From the NCBI GenBank assembly GCA_010909725.1, contig JAACMV010000030.1:496001-560000 (forward strand): DNA of 64,000 bases, read 5' to 3'. Below, one piece after another: positions 39,860-51,267 of the stretch; within the stretch, counting starts at the first letter, position 1; every line of letters starts with the position of its first letter. The notes beneath the pieces are model-generated. The model had not been told where the DNA came from. It did not search any database and saw only the letters and a program-made list of their open reading frames with translations. Position numbers and translations under genes: made by a program. The stretch comes from Picochlorum sp. 'celeri' (lineage: Eukaryota; Chlorophyta; Trebouxiophyceae).

Positions 39860-42156
39860 ATGGCTCCCCAGCAGGCAGGCGGTCAGGTTGCGGAGGAGAC
39901 CCCACATGGCTCCAAGGTATGAATTGGTATTGTATGTGACGTTTCACCGTGTTCCTTTGTTCCAACACATTTTTATGTTTCCATATGCAGCCTAGGCGAA
40001 AGCAATATACTATGACAAAGCCCAGAGAACGCTGGACGGAGAAGGAACATGATCTTTTTTTAGAGGCACTGCGAATTCATGGGAGGCAATGGAGAAAGAT
40101 AGAGGCATATATCAAGACAAAATCATCGGTCCAGATCCGGTCACATGCACAAAAGTTTTTCAACAAGGTTGAAAAGCAAAAGGAATTGCTGAAAGCTGGT
40201 TTGCCATTGATGCAGTCCCAGTTCAAGATACCTTTGGATATTGACGTCCCGCCTCCAAGACCAAGGAAAAACATCGATCCGCCTACTCAGCCAGAGACAA
40301 ACCATAAAAAAGATGCGATCAATGGTGATGGATCATTACGTCTCATGGCAGAATACGCTGCGGCCATGAAGAATGGAGGAATCTCTCAGGATGTGACTGT
40401 TGCTGCAGTTGCTGCTGCTGCCGCCGCTGCTGCCGCAGCCGCAGCTGCTGCTGTGGTCAGTGCTGCGGGGAAAGAAATAGAAGAGAAGTTTCAGTCTGAT
40501 CCTCCAGCAGTGTTTCCATTCTTTGGGGCGAGTCCCTCTATGCTACGAGCATTGAACAACCCAGCACAAATCCATGCAGCAATGCAAGCATCTCTGGCAA
40601 ACCACAATCTGTCCGTGCCAACAGGAAACAGTCAAAAACCAGGAAAACCCCAATATGATACATCTACTCAATTACAAACAAGTGCACGCAAGTCTAAGAA
40701 TAGAGTGAAGGAGAGGACAGAAAGAACAGGGACATCAGAGCCTGGAGTCATGCAGACCAATATTCAGTTTCATGGAGAGGACGGAGAGGGAAGCGCGTGT
40801 TCACGAGAAGATGCGCCGTCAAAACTTGCTCAGTCTGACGAAGATGATGCAAACCTTGTGCTTCCTGCCAAAGATGGAGGCAAAAATCAGAACAGCAGTG
40901 GTAACAGCAGCCTTGCAAGGTTACTGCATCCTCCAATTGGTTCAATGGGACAAGGTGGCCAGCAGACAAGTGGTGCTGCTTTTGTAGCTCCTTCTGCTGG
41001 CTGGACGTCACAGTACAGTGATCCAAATGTATCCACATTGTGGCATCAATATTATAATCCAGGAGATGCTGTCACTGCACAGCAACCTCCCCCTTCCTCT
41101 GTTCAAAATAATGGCAAGGGGAGAAGTGCTACTCATAATACACGCAAGGATGGAGAGACAATCATTCGCGCGAATGGAGGGGAACGAGGCAGCAAGACAT
41201 CCAATTTGAAACAAGTAGTCCCAGAGGGTTCGGGCAGCAATCCTACAGGAAATGGAAGCTCAGGAAACGATAGTGTTCATCCAACCACGCAAAATCGTAC
41301 TACCAATGGCATAGAGGGCTTGGGTACCAATGGCAATGGTAGTTCTGGTAATGAAGAGCATCATGCAGAAGGCAAACAGAAGAATGGAGCCCTTGGACGT
41401 CAAAGGGCTCCTGCACTCAAGTCTGTCAGAATAGATGGCTCTTCAGATGGAAATGGAAGCGATGAAGGAGCCCAAAATGGATCTGGTGATGGCAGCAATC
41501 AGGGAGCCAAAAATGGTTCGGGAGGAGGAAGCAATGAGGGAGAAAAAAATGGGTCTGGCGACGGCAGCAACGATGCCAATGGTAGCAATGAAAAAATATC
41601 AGATGAAAAACAAGCCCAACTCCCAAAGCTGCCTGATGCAAAACATCTCAAACCTCCTGTACCACAGGCTGAAAATCAAGGTGCCGATAGAGTTTCATTG
41701 CAAACAATACACAACAGGGCAGTGAACACAGCATTCCAAGCCCTGCAATCTGCAGGATTCAATGCCCTTTTGGCTGGTCACGTGTGGCCAGGACAAGCTG
41801 GGTACCAGATTCCTTTTGGATCTTGGCAGAACTCTCTGTCAGGAGCCGGAGTAGAGTCCTTGACTGCCTATCAAGTATCTCAATTCACTAATGCACACGG
41901 AATGTCTGTCCAAGCTTGGGGTCCAATAGAAGATAAGCGGGATCTTGGCAAAGTGCACACAATGAGAAACCCTCCAGGACACAAACCAGCGCACCTAGAC
42001 AGTCGGAGAGCAACTTCAAGTGGACGACTCAACAAAGACGCTTCGACCAGTGGCGAAGGGAGGTCATCACCTTCAAAACGAAAGTCTTCTTCTCAACAAG
42101 GGGGAACACGTGGTGGCCGCAAGAAAGCGAGACCAGTCCCAAGTGATGATCACTAA
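39860..42156 (+). CDS. SHAQKF-type single-repeat MYB transcription factor (two exons, 740 aa)
   Basis: Exons are 39860-39916 (19 codons) and 39991-42156, with a 74-bp intron and phase-0 junction (HGSK|PRRKQYTM). The MYB repeat is at about residues 27-75 (RERWTEKEHDLFLEALRIHG, then WRKIEAYIKTKSSVQIRSHA, then QKFFNKV). It has the SHAQKF variant of the SHAQKYF motif found in plant and algal LHY/RVE-like factors. Ser of that motif contacts DNA next to the third helix. A polyalanine tract of about 16 residues follows at about residue 154. Long Ser/Gly/Asn-rich disordered regions carry tandem NGSGDGSN-type repeats near residues 506-550. A basic Ser-rich tail with KKAR closes the protein. LHY/RVE-type factors act in circadian or light regulation, but this member's role is not shown. 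Confidence 0.9.
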
Positions 42157-42547
42157 TAGTACTATATTGCTCACAGCATCAATAATTGAGCGAGCTTCTC
42201 CTCGCCTCTTTCAGTCAGGGAGAGATTTCCTCTGTGTGTCTGTCTGTATCACCAAAGATACTATCCTGTACAGTGTGTACTGAAATTTCCCCACCAATTC
42301 TTTTTTCTTTTGTTCCATTCTTTTCTCTTTGCTGTAAAATCAGCACGATTCTTTGTATCTACCAAACTGCAGTGTCCTGGGATGCCAGGATACAGAACGT
42401 GCACGGCCAGAATGATCATAATGACCACAACATCAAAATATCTCCAGAATCGTGACGAACACATCTCGCTCAGGGTGGAAAGGCTGCATTACCAGCCTCC
42501 ACCACCAATCATGTCGCCAGTGCATTAATTTCATATTTTTTACTAGA
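42157..42547 (+). other. Intergenic interval (MYB 3' end / CtpA 2 promoter)
   Basis: About 390 bp between two plus-strand genes. A GTG-led in-frame extension of the downstream protease starts at 42452 but contains no methionine and is not used. TTTTTTCTTTTG-rich sequence near 42300-42330 may belong to the promoter. No RNA gene seen. Confidence 0.4.
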
Positions 42548-44248
42548 ATGGTAGGAAAGGTACTGCTAAGTGGCGCATTTGTGGCTCATGCGCACGCAAC
42601 AAAGGACAAGCATGTCCGACGCCTGAATCACCCACGTTTCGAACTGATTGACCGTACGTGCGAGAAAAGGGTCAGAAACCTTCTGAAAGGCTTACATATA
42701 CATAAAAATGACAATGTTGTCCTTAACAGCATCGGTGATGTGGCGTTGGCTCAAGGGGACGTTGTTGTCAAACACTTGGCCAAATGGCTCTCTGCCTTGG
42801 CCGTAGCTCTGCTCCTTCATGGTGGCACACCGGGGGCAGCTGATGCATATATGCTTGCATCTGCAACAGAAGATAAATTGCTCGGTGTTATTCGAGCGAT
42901 TGAAACCAAGACGGATTCGGCATTGACCGGATTAAGCAATCTTGTGACAACTCCGTCATCATCAGGAGATGCAGATGCAGTAGAGCAACTGAAAGCGCTT
43001 GTTGACGAAGTGCATGACGTCGTCCGACGAAATTTTGATGATTCTAGGCATAATGGGTATACTGATGACGGTTGGCAGTCGATTCGGGACAGTGTGGTGT
43101 CGAGGAAACTGTCAGATGCATCCAGCACCCACAGTGCCATACGAGAAATGTTGTTGACATTAAAGGATCCATACACCAGGTTTTTGTCTGCGGATGAATT
43201 TTCCGCCATGTCAAAATACGATATTAGTGGAGTGGGGTTGAATTTAGGAACAAAGGATGATTTGCAGGAAAAGACTGGTCTCATTCCAAAATATTCATCC
43301 AATGGCGGAGGTGCGTGGGTTGTTGGCCTTATTCGCTCGTCTGTGGCGGATGCCGCCGGAATCCAACAGGGGGATTTACTCGTATCCATTGATGATGTAC
43401 CTTTGGATCAAAAAACTCCCTTTGAAGTAGCATCCTTGATACAATCGCCAACTCCTGAGACGGAGGATATCGTTGAAACCGGTTGGTTTGGGATTAGCAA
43501 GGTGTCAACCTCCCAGAGTCCACCCTTGCATGTCAAAGTGAAGAGAATCACAGGAGAAGAAGTTGATATTGAATTACAAAGACCACAAGTGGTACCTACT
43601 CCGTCTCCAGTATCATATTCATTTGATGAACGGAAAAACTCTGGATACATCAAGTTGTCAAGTTTCAATGCACGCGCCCAGCGGGATGTCTCCAGAGCCG
43701 TGTCAGACTTGGTAGAACACCGAGGAGCCACCTCCCTCACGTTGGATTTGCGAGGAAATCGAGGAGGTCTTGTCAGTGAAGGCATAGAGGTGGCTAAAAT
43801 ATTCCTATCAAATGACGACGTGATTGTCAGATCCAAACTCAAGGCACGAACAGCAGAGAATGTCATCAGAGCCACCAACCCAAAGCCATTAACAGATGTC
43901 AATCTATCAGTTCTGGTCGACGGAGGAACCGCAAGCGCCAGCGAAATCCTTGCGGGGGCACTGCAAGATAACTGTAGAGCACCACTCATCGGGCAAAAGA
44001 CGTACGGAAAAGGCCTGATCCAGAGTGTCTATGAACTCAGTGATGGATCTGGCCTCGTGTTGACGGTGGGATCATATTTGACCCCTACTGGTATTAATAT
44101 TGACTGGGAGGGACTCACACCGGACTTTTCGTCGCAACCTCAGCGTGACGAGGACATCAAATCTGTACTGCAAGCATGTCGTGTGAGGAATGGGTCAATC
44201 ACCTCCTCATCATCCTCATCTTCGTTCCCATCCTCGTCGTCTTCCTAA
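42548..44248 (+). CDS. Carboxy-terminal processing protease CtpA, paralog 2 (S41)
   Basis: 566 aa from ATG 42548. An N-terminal organelle-targeting region leads to a hydrophobic segment (LAVALLLHGGTPGAADAYM) with an AxA-like site, as expected for thylakoid lumen delivery. A PDZ domain (SVADAAGIQQGDLLVSIDDV) precedes the S41 core. Catalytic Ser463 is in GGTASASEILAG and Lys488 in KTYGKGLIQS, 25 residues apart as in the family. It carries insertions absent from paralog 1, for example a segment with ETGWFGISKVSTSQSPP in the PDZ region. The C-terminus is polyserine (about 16 Ser). Function is probably processing of lumenal proteins; the D1 precursor is one candidate. Confidence 0.9.
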   Translation: MVGKVLLSGAFVAHAHATKDKHVRRLNHPRFELIDRTCEKRVRNLLKGLHIHKNDNVVLNSIGDVALAQGDVVVKHLAKWLSALAVALLLHGGTPGAADAYMLASATEDKLLGVIRAIETKTDSALTGLSNLVTTPSSSGDADAVEQLKALVDEVHDVVRRNFDDSRHNGYTDDGWQSIRDSVVSRKLSDASSTHSAIREMLLTLKDPYTRFLSADEFSAMSKYDISGVGLNLGTKDDLQEKTGLIPKYSSNGGGAWVVGLIRSSVADAAGIQQGDLLVSIDDVPLDQKTPFEVASLIQSPTPETEDIVETGWFGISKVSTSQSPPLHVKVKRITGEEVDIELQRPQVVPTPSPVSYSFDERKNSGYIKLSSFNARAQRDVSRAVSDLVEHRGATSLTLDLRGNRGGLVSEGIEVAKIFLSNDDVIVRSKLKARTAENVIRATNPKPLTDVNLSVLVDGGTASASEILAGALQDNCRAPLIGQKTYGKGLIQSVYELSDGSGLVLTVGSYLTPTGINIDWEGLTPDFSSQPQRDEDIKSVLQACRVRNGSITSSSSSSSFPSSSSS

Positions 44249-45171
44249 GAAGCAACCCAGGAGAAAAGAATGTCCATTCCTGCGTGGAAAACACGCACAC
44301 ATGCATATGCAGATACGAGACGGAATCAACACGACAACAGGCAATACCCTCGAGGTGTTGTTCTAGCTGAATGAATCATTCTTGGTTTTTTTTGTCATTT
44401 CATGAATCAAAAGTAGCATATCGAACCATACCCGATGAGCCCATGTATACGATAATAATACTTGTAACACAAAGGCATTGCCGCGTCTGAATAGACATTG
44501 GTTGGTACGTAAAAATGTGACCATCCAAAGGTCATCATGGCATGTACGCACCGGATACATATCTTATTCTTTTTTAAGGATAGAGTGGTTTTTAATCTCT
44601 AATTACGACGCCTCCTCGCCCGAATAATACAAGGCACGCATGCATACCCTCGGTTGTGATACCAAACTTCATATTCCAACACCTGCGGATTTAGTAAGTA
44701 AACCCCTCAGTACATACCGATTCTTGAGAATTCTTGGAAGTCTGTGTGAATACGTGTGAGGCTGGTCTTTCGTTCGTTCATCACAGGAGAGACAACACCG
44801 ACGAGAGCTAGAGAGCGGAATATACATATTGGTATTCACAGTAAATATTTAACGGGTGAACTAGAGAAAGAGAGCGAGAGGCGGGTGTGAATAAAATCGA
44901 TTCTTCATCAGAGTCGACCAAGCTGGTTGATTGGGAGCGTATTCTGAAACAGAGAGGTTTTTCATCATTTTTCTATATTTATTATTAATGAATTGGTTAG
45001 GTTAATGAAAATTACACGCGATTCATAGAAGTATCCCGATTCCATTGCCGAGTTTTGCTTCCCAACTCTCAAAACCCATTTTACTAACAATAATACACCA
45101 CAAATTCTAAAGACACTATCGTTATTACGCACTGTCCATATCTAGATCTAGTGCTGTTTGTCTTATTCACC
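44249..45171. other. 0.9-kb intergenic region, no gene seen
   Basis: The longest host interval without a gene. Short frames on both strands (44363-44560, 45084-45269) have no domain or splice support. The region is AT-rich toward 44950-45110 (attatttattaatgaattgg…), consistent with the promoter of the PCF11-like gene. I see no tRNA or snRNA-like structure, but a short non-coding RNA cannot be excluded. Confidence 0.4.
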
Positions 45172-46440
45172 ATGGACCCTCGTGTATTTCGATTCAAAAC
45201 GTTTGTGGATGAGCTTGTGACTGTTGAGAAGAGGCAGATTGTGGCTCTGACAGAGACTGCAAAAGACATTGTGGCTTTGGATGGTCGTATAGCGCCTCAG
45301 ATTGCCAATGTAGTGACTGATAGGGCTCTCAAGGTAATGTTTTTATGTTGATAGGGTTGGATTTGAAGTATGGAATTGACATGCCATGTATGTGTCTGCA
45401 GGCTTCGGCTGATGTACAGCTGCCTATTTTGTATTTGCTGGATAGTATATGCAAGAATGTTGGTGAGCCGTTTGTGTCATGTTTTTCAGGAAAGCTTGCA
45501 GAGGTGTTTCGTCATGCGTGGGTGGTTGGGGCACCTGGTTTACATAGGCCATTGAGAAAGTTGGCAGGGACTTGGGTGTCTGTGTTCCCGGTGCATGTGA
45601 TGTCGGCGGTAGAAGCCTCCATGGCGCACGCTGGTACCATCAAGCCTGGTAGTAAAAAGCCCATGACAAGGGATCCGCGTTTGGCGGGGTCAGATGGTGT
45701 TGGACAGCCCGCTCCTGTTGGGGATATTTTGAGCATGTTGGCAAATACGGAGGATATTTCGTCCCTTTTAGGTGTGCAAGTTCCTGTTTCGGCATTAAAA
45801 AGTGGAGAGGCAACAACAGCGTTGGATCTCAAGTCAGACACTATCAAAGTGAGGAACCAAGCAGCTATTTCCAGATTGTTGAATGCCACCCGGGCAAATC
45901 AGGCTGCATTTTTAGATAACAAGTTCTTGAAGAAGAAGATTTATGATGGCAGAAAAGAGCATTCTAGAATGTGGTATTTAGATATAGATACGTGGTATAA
46001 AGGAACGACCAAGAATGAAGAGGATAGCAGTGGTAGACAAGGAGAGGTCCAGGTGGCACCCAAGGGTGAGGCACCAAGGCTTACAAGTGTCCCAGTTGAT
46101 GAGAATCAGACAGAGTGTGCTGTATCAGGAGAGAAGTTTGAAAAATATTGGGATGAAAAAGAGCAAGAATGGAGGTATTTGGATGTGGTGAAGGTCACTG
46201 GTGCCATGTCAGCAAGGTGTGTGTTGTTATTCCATGAGTTTGTTTTTTTTTGTGATTGTCATACATGGTGATGATCATTTGTCTGTATGTAGGCTTGGTG
46301 TTCCTGAGGGATCGTTAGTGTGTGCGAGTACTGTTGATTTTGGCACAGTACCTTCTGGGATGGACACTGGCCAGCGTCGACCAGCACCAATTGATCATGG
46401 AGGCGGTGATGCAAAGCGAATTAAAATTGAAAAGGTGTAA
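45172..46440 (+). CDS. PCF11: PCF11-like CID protein, pre-mRNA 3'-end processing (three exons, 374 aa)
   Basis: Exons are 45172-45333, 45402-46216 and 46293-46440 (introns 68 and 76 bp); junctions are in frame, the second restoring Arg (AG|G). The N-terminal CID (RNA polymerase II CTD-interacting domain) is visible as LPILYLLDSICKNVGEPFVS and HRPLRKLAGTWVSVFP. The C-terminal half contains the Pcf11 zinc-like unit with CAVSGEKFEKYWDEKEQEWR. The protein is short beside yeast or human Pcf11; no long repeat region is present. Pcf11 is a cleavage factor subunit that couples poly(A)-site cleavage to transcription termination. A basic nuclear signal (KRIKIEK) lies at the end. Confidence 0.86.
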
Positions 46441-46452
46441 CATATGAACTCA

Positions 46453-49400
46453 TTATACGGGCCTTACTTTTGAAGAATCATACTGATAACGCTTCTTTTT
46501 TCTTTGGCTGCTTGGGCCTGCTTTTTTTTCATAAAATGCAGAACCCCGCTTCTCCAGAACAGCATCCCCAGGGGTGCCTGGCTGGATGGCTAACTGCTCC
46601 TGGAAAAAGTCCATTTCCTCTTTGCCGACAGCTTGAATTCCCACGATTGGTTCTCCATCCTCGGTGACAACCCTCACAATGTCTAAAGGACGCTTCTTTC
46701 TGATGCGAGCACTACTGGCTGCATCACGGGCGTAGTAGACACGCCCCTCATATTCACTCACAGAAGAAAGGTCGTGCAATCGCTTCCAGAAGGGCAGCAG
46801 ACCACCGGAAAGAATGTGGAGATTGCTCTTTCTTGTGCCCATGTGACATATCTCTCCTTCCATAAATCTGCACACAACTCATAGTATTATGCATATGACA
46901 TACAACTGCATTGTAACATTTATGACATACTTTCTGCAATTATCACCGTGAAAGCATCTGGTTTCGAGGTAATTATACCATCTTTTCCAAATTTTTTCGG
47001 CAGCAGGTATGTCCACCTTATGCCAGTTCAGCTGCTTTCTCTTGACTGCATCGAACAAAGAAGTGATTGAACTGTATTTGCCGCAAGGCTCGATTTGTCT
47101 GACTTTGACTCTCCATGGATGCGTGTCATTAGCATTCTCATCAGGAATGACATTGACAAGTTTGATCTTTGGTGTTTTCTCTCCATTCAATGTGAAGCGC
47201 ATGGATGATACATAAAATCCTGAATGCTGCTTCACCCCATATATGTGATTGTGCGATTGCATTAATTCCTCATACTGACCTAGTGTATCGTCCCAAGCTT
47301 TGCCGCTATCAGAGGTCAAGGTCTGGCGGTACACTGCAGATTTTGTTTGAGGATCCAGATACACTGTCACAGAATCCACAATGGAAGCCTTAACATCCAT
47401 CTTGAGAATACCTCTGTCAAGAGATCCCTCACTCTTCATGACTTGCCTTGTATCCTCCATGACATCGCTGAAGTATGCAAATAGAACCTCCTGCTCATCT
47501 ATAGGAAGGCCCAGTAATCTGTTCAAAAACTTTGTTACTTTGCTTGAATCCTTTCCATTTCGCCTTCTATTATCATCAAGCAGACCTATTTGCTGAAGGC
47601 GTCTCGTGAAATGCAAGAAAAATACTTTTGTGGCCGAAGCATCTGGATCCGAGACGCCTAGCATGAGCCTGGGAGGCAGTTCCTGTATCTTGATGTTATT
47701 TAACGGAGACTGATTCTCAGGCGCGAAACTGTCCAGAAACCTTATAAGTGACCTTGCACCAAGGTCTGTGTCTACATCGAAAGATTTCAGCTCTGATCCT
47801 GCTCCAAGAGCATTTCTGTCACCTTTCAAAAGTGCTCCAAGCGAGGATAATCTTTTTGCAGCAGCAGCAGCAAATCGATATTCCCCACCACATGGCGTAA
47901 CAACCATTTGGTAAATTGGAGCAGAGACCTGATTCGCCCTATGTGACCTCCCAAACTGCTGTATTGCTTTATCTGCTGACCATGGAAGCTCCAGAGTGAT
48001 ATGGTACCGTCTCCTCTGATTCACAACACGTCTATCTGCTTGTAGAGAGATTCCTGTTGAGGAGGCATCAGAAATGATAGCAACCAATTTATTGCCTCGC
48101 ATAAACAAGTCCTTTTCGACAAGATTGATATCTTTCTTGGCAAATTCGTCAGAGACTCCTCGATCCTTGTACGTCACCTGCCCATAATCATCCATGTACA
48201 ATCCCCCTTTTCGCCCAGTCAGTTCTGCGACCTTGTCGGGTCCTCCTAGATTATCAATCAGAGAATCTAGTGGATTGGCCGGAAGATCCATCTTCTTGAC
48301 TATGTACAGCATCCATTTTCTGATATCAAGGATGGCATTCTTTCGGCTGTATGCCCGGACATAATGCTCTAGGCTGGCTTCCACATCTCTGCTATCAGGC
48401 AAAGCTTCATAAGTGCCGTCATCACCATCATCATCTTCACAATAATCTACAGAAACTGCAGTACGCCGCCTCGATTTTCGGGCTGATCTACGAGCGCTAA
48501 TATTGCTCGTATCATTATTTTCTGGGTCATTTTGCTCTGATTCTTGTTGCTGCAAGAACATCTGTAAATCCTTTCCTGCTGAAGAAAGGTTCTGCGTTAG
48601 CAGGTCTACCTCAGCCTGAGTCTCTGCAAGCTTGGCCTTGCGCTCTTCTTCTGACATTTGTGGATTACTGCTAGGTCTACCAAGCTTCATCAAGAGGAGT
48701 TTTTTGGGTAGTTTCCGGCTCTCTAGCTTTTGGATAGTTTCTTTGAGCCCTTTGATCTTTGCACCTATATTAACATTGCCACGCGACATGGTGAATGATG
48801 GAATTTTCAAATCATCATTCAAATCTGGTACAGCTTCCTCTATGGATGCAATGGAGGGCTGATCCCTCAATTTTTTCGCAAGCTCAAAAGTACTTTTGTG
48901 GACTGCGTCAAGCTGCTCAGATGATGACCCAATATCACCTGTAGTATTAGTATCCGTCGCTTCCTCCACAGTGATTTTATTGCTGACCAATTTATGCAGG
49001 GACATTTTTGGAGCTGATACAAAATCACCTACTGGCTCTTCCAAAGTTTTCATATGATCCGCCGCCGCTTCTCCAGTACTTTGTAGTCCAATGACAACAC
49101 AGTATCCCGCTTTGAGCGCCTCTTCTGTCATCTGTGTGATGGTCGGTACCTTGGCAGCCATCAGCATGCTCTTGAAAAACCTCTGATGAGCACCCCAGTA
49201 TACAGTTGGCCATCTTTTAGACCCCATCACTTGCATGATGTTGTATAATTGCATCCAAACCTCACAGCTCCTTTCGTACATAACCAAAAACTGCTTCTCA
49301 AGGAAAGCCTTGGTCATCTCAAACTCTGCCCCATCATACGACAGTGACCTCGCCAAATATGCCCCGGCAGCTTTCAAACTCATCGCAGCAAGTTCTAAAG

Positions 49401-50574
49401 CATCAAGCCTTGCATTGCTTAAAATTTCAATGAGGTTTGCAGCGGTCCCTTCGCCGATACCTCCAAGTCCCAATCTCACCATGTATGCCATATTTCTGGG
49501 CTCTGATGCACCAGTAGCAGATGAATACACCACTTTGGCATTCGGAAGTACTTCTTGAATATGCAAAACTGCCCTACCTGTCTGAGTAGGCACACTCCCG
49601 ACAGTTGGTAGCAGATTCTTTGCCTTGTGAGACTCATCAAAAATCAGCAATCCCCCCTCAGGGCAGTCTTTCAGCCAATCTATCACCACCTTTAAATTAG
49701 TCTTCGGACCAATGTTTGCAAGAGATTGAAGATCACTTCCATCCATCTGTGAGTCATCCCTGTCCTTATCGTACTGGCTTCCCTTGGTCCTCTTTGCCTT
49801 TGGTAACCCATACCTCAACAAAGAGTATGTCATAAAGGTGACTCCATCAAACGAGCGACTCGGAATCCCACTATCATGCACAGCAATATGATTCGCACCA
49901 ATATCATCCAAATCCCTCCTCGAATCAATGCGAAGATCCTGTGATACAGAAATCCACAAAATCCGCCTCCCTCCATCATGCCAGTGCTGTTTAATCATGG
50001 CAGCAATCTGCCGCCCTTTCCCCACACCAGCTCCATCGCCTAGGAAAAAACCAGGTCGAGGTCTATCTTGCATTCTAAACCTCATATTCGCATATACGAC
50101 GGACTCCATTTGCGCATCACTCAGAACTCCCTCAGCAACCTCGTTATGCAAACAGTGATCAAATGCCACTGGAGGCAGAGTCACTGATCTCAATGATGAT
50201 GTCTCCACTAGCGGATCAGGATGCCCTTTAATATTCGGATGCATATCTCGCATGGCCACTGACATATATCGAGAATACGTCAGTTCATCCTCCCTATCAT
50301 CCTCTCCAATCACATGATCATCATCCTGCTCCTGCGCCTTCTTGTCAGCATCTCCTGCCCGGGGAACCTCTTTTCTGTCCATACTTGCACGGCGCTCATT
50401 CGTCCTTGCGTAATCAGTACCTCGGATACCCTCCCGTACACCTTGCGACGCAGGAGGACCGTCCCTATTCGCCTGACTACCCAGATTCGTCCCGGGACTT
50501 GGTCCGTCAGCCCAAGGTTCAGAGAAGGCTGTAAAAGGCCCATCCATCATAAGATTACTATTCACAGCACTCAT
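46453..50574 (-). CDS. SBNO: Strawberry-notch-like (SBNO) SNF2-type helicase (two exons, 1352 aa)
   Basis: Exons (minus) are 50574-46931 and 46867-46453, with a 63-bp intron restoring a Lys codon. The helicase core has Walker A in GDGAGVGKGRQIAAMIK, the Walker B variant FDESHKAKN and a motif VI-like LPWSADKAIQQFGRSHRANQ. The C-terminus has the Strawberry-notch Cys/His pattern FHGDNCRKFMEGEICHMG followed by HILSGGLLPFWKRL. Strawberry-notch proteins act with chromatin and transcription regulators in animals. Plants and algae keep a homologue (FORGETTER1 in Arabidopsis) linked to stress-memory chromatin. The Arg/Asp-rich N-terminus of about 100 residues is poorly conserved. The 3' end lies 12 bp from the PCF11 stop, in convergent orientation. 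Confidence 0.93.
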
Positions 50575-51267
50575 TATTAACTTTTGTGATACTTATATGT
50601 CTTCTAGTGCGACACTGGCGCATAAATACCGCAATATTCTCCCGTGTCGCTACGTGACCTGATGTCCCGTTCACAACCAACCCAGCGATACGCGTTCCCT
50701 GCACCCATACACATGTTCTAGTCAGCGAAACATCTTTAAATACTACTATACATCGAAAATGACCAACGCACGGGTAGGGGAGACCACAGAGACAAAGAAC
50801 GGTTCTAGCTAATTTGAAACGAGTTCAAGTCTAGAAAACCACCACCTACAAAGAGTTGTGGGCAGACGGTGCCATCACAGACTCAATTTACTATTAAAAA
50901 TACTTTATGCGTCGAAAAAAGCTGAAACTATTGTGATGAAAACCGCAGGATGGATGGGCCTTTGAATGGACATTTGGAAAAGTTCCGTAAATGAAACTAT
51001 TCAGATACATCTAGATATGCATGTCCTTGGTCTTGAGCTATAAAAAAATTTGATATTTGCATAATAGAACCGTATTGTTGTTGAATCCTTCACCTATTCA
51101 ACGAGTACAAGGACGACTGTGTGTCAAAAACCATTTCAGAACAACAACAATCGAACTAAGGTCTCTTGATGCATGATTTGTCCATTTACAGTGCATAATT
51201 TAATAGTAGTAATTGTTTTCGAAAGAGTGTGAATACCTGAAAGGCTGCGCTGTTGAAATTAGAAAGC
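50575..51267. other. Divergent promoter interval (SBNO / SMPD4), no gene seen
   Basis: About 690 bp hold the promoters of two divergent long genes. AT-rich sequence with TATA-like stretches is present near 50735-50745 and 51040-51070. No short coding frame with domain support and no RNA gene is visible. Confidence 0.4.

Noticed and set aside
44176..44370. Short plus-strand frame overlapping the end of CtpA paralog 2
   Set aside because: It is an alternative-frame read through the polyserine tail region, without support.
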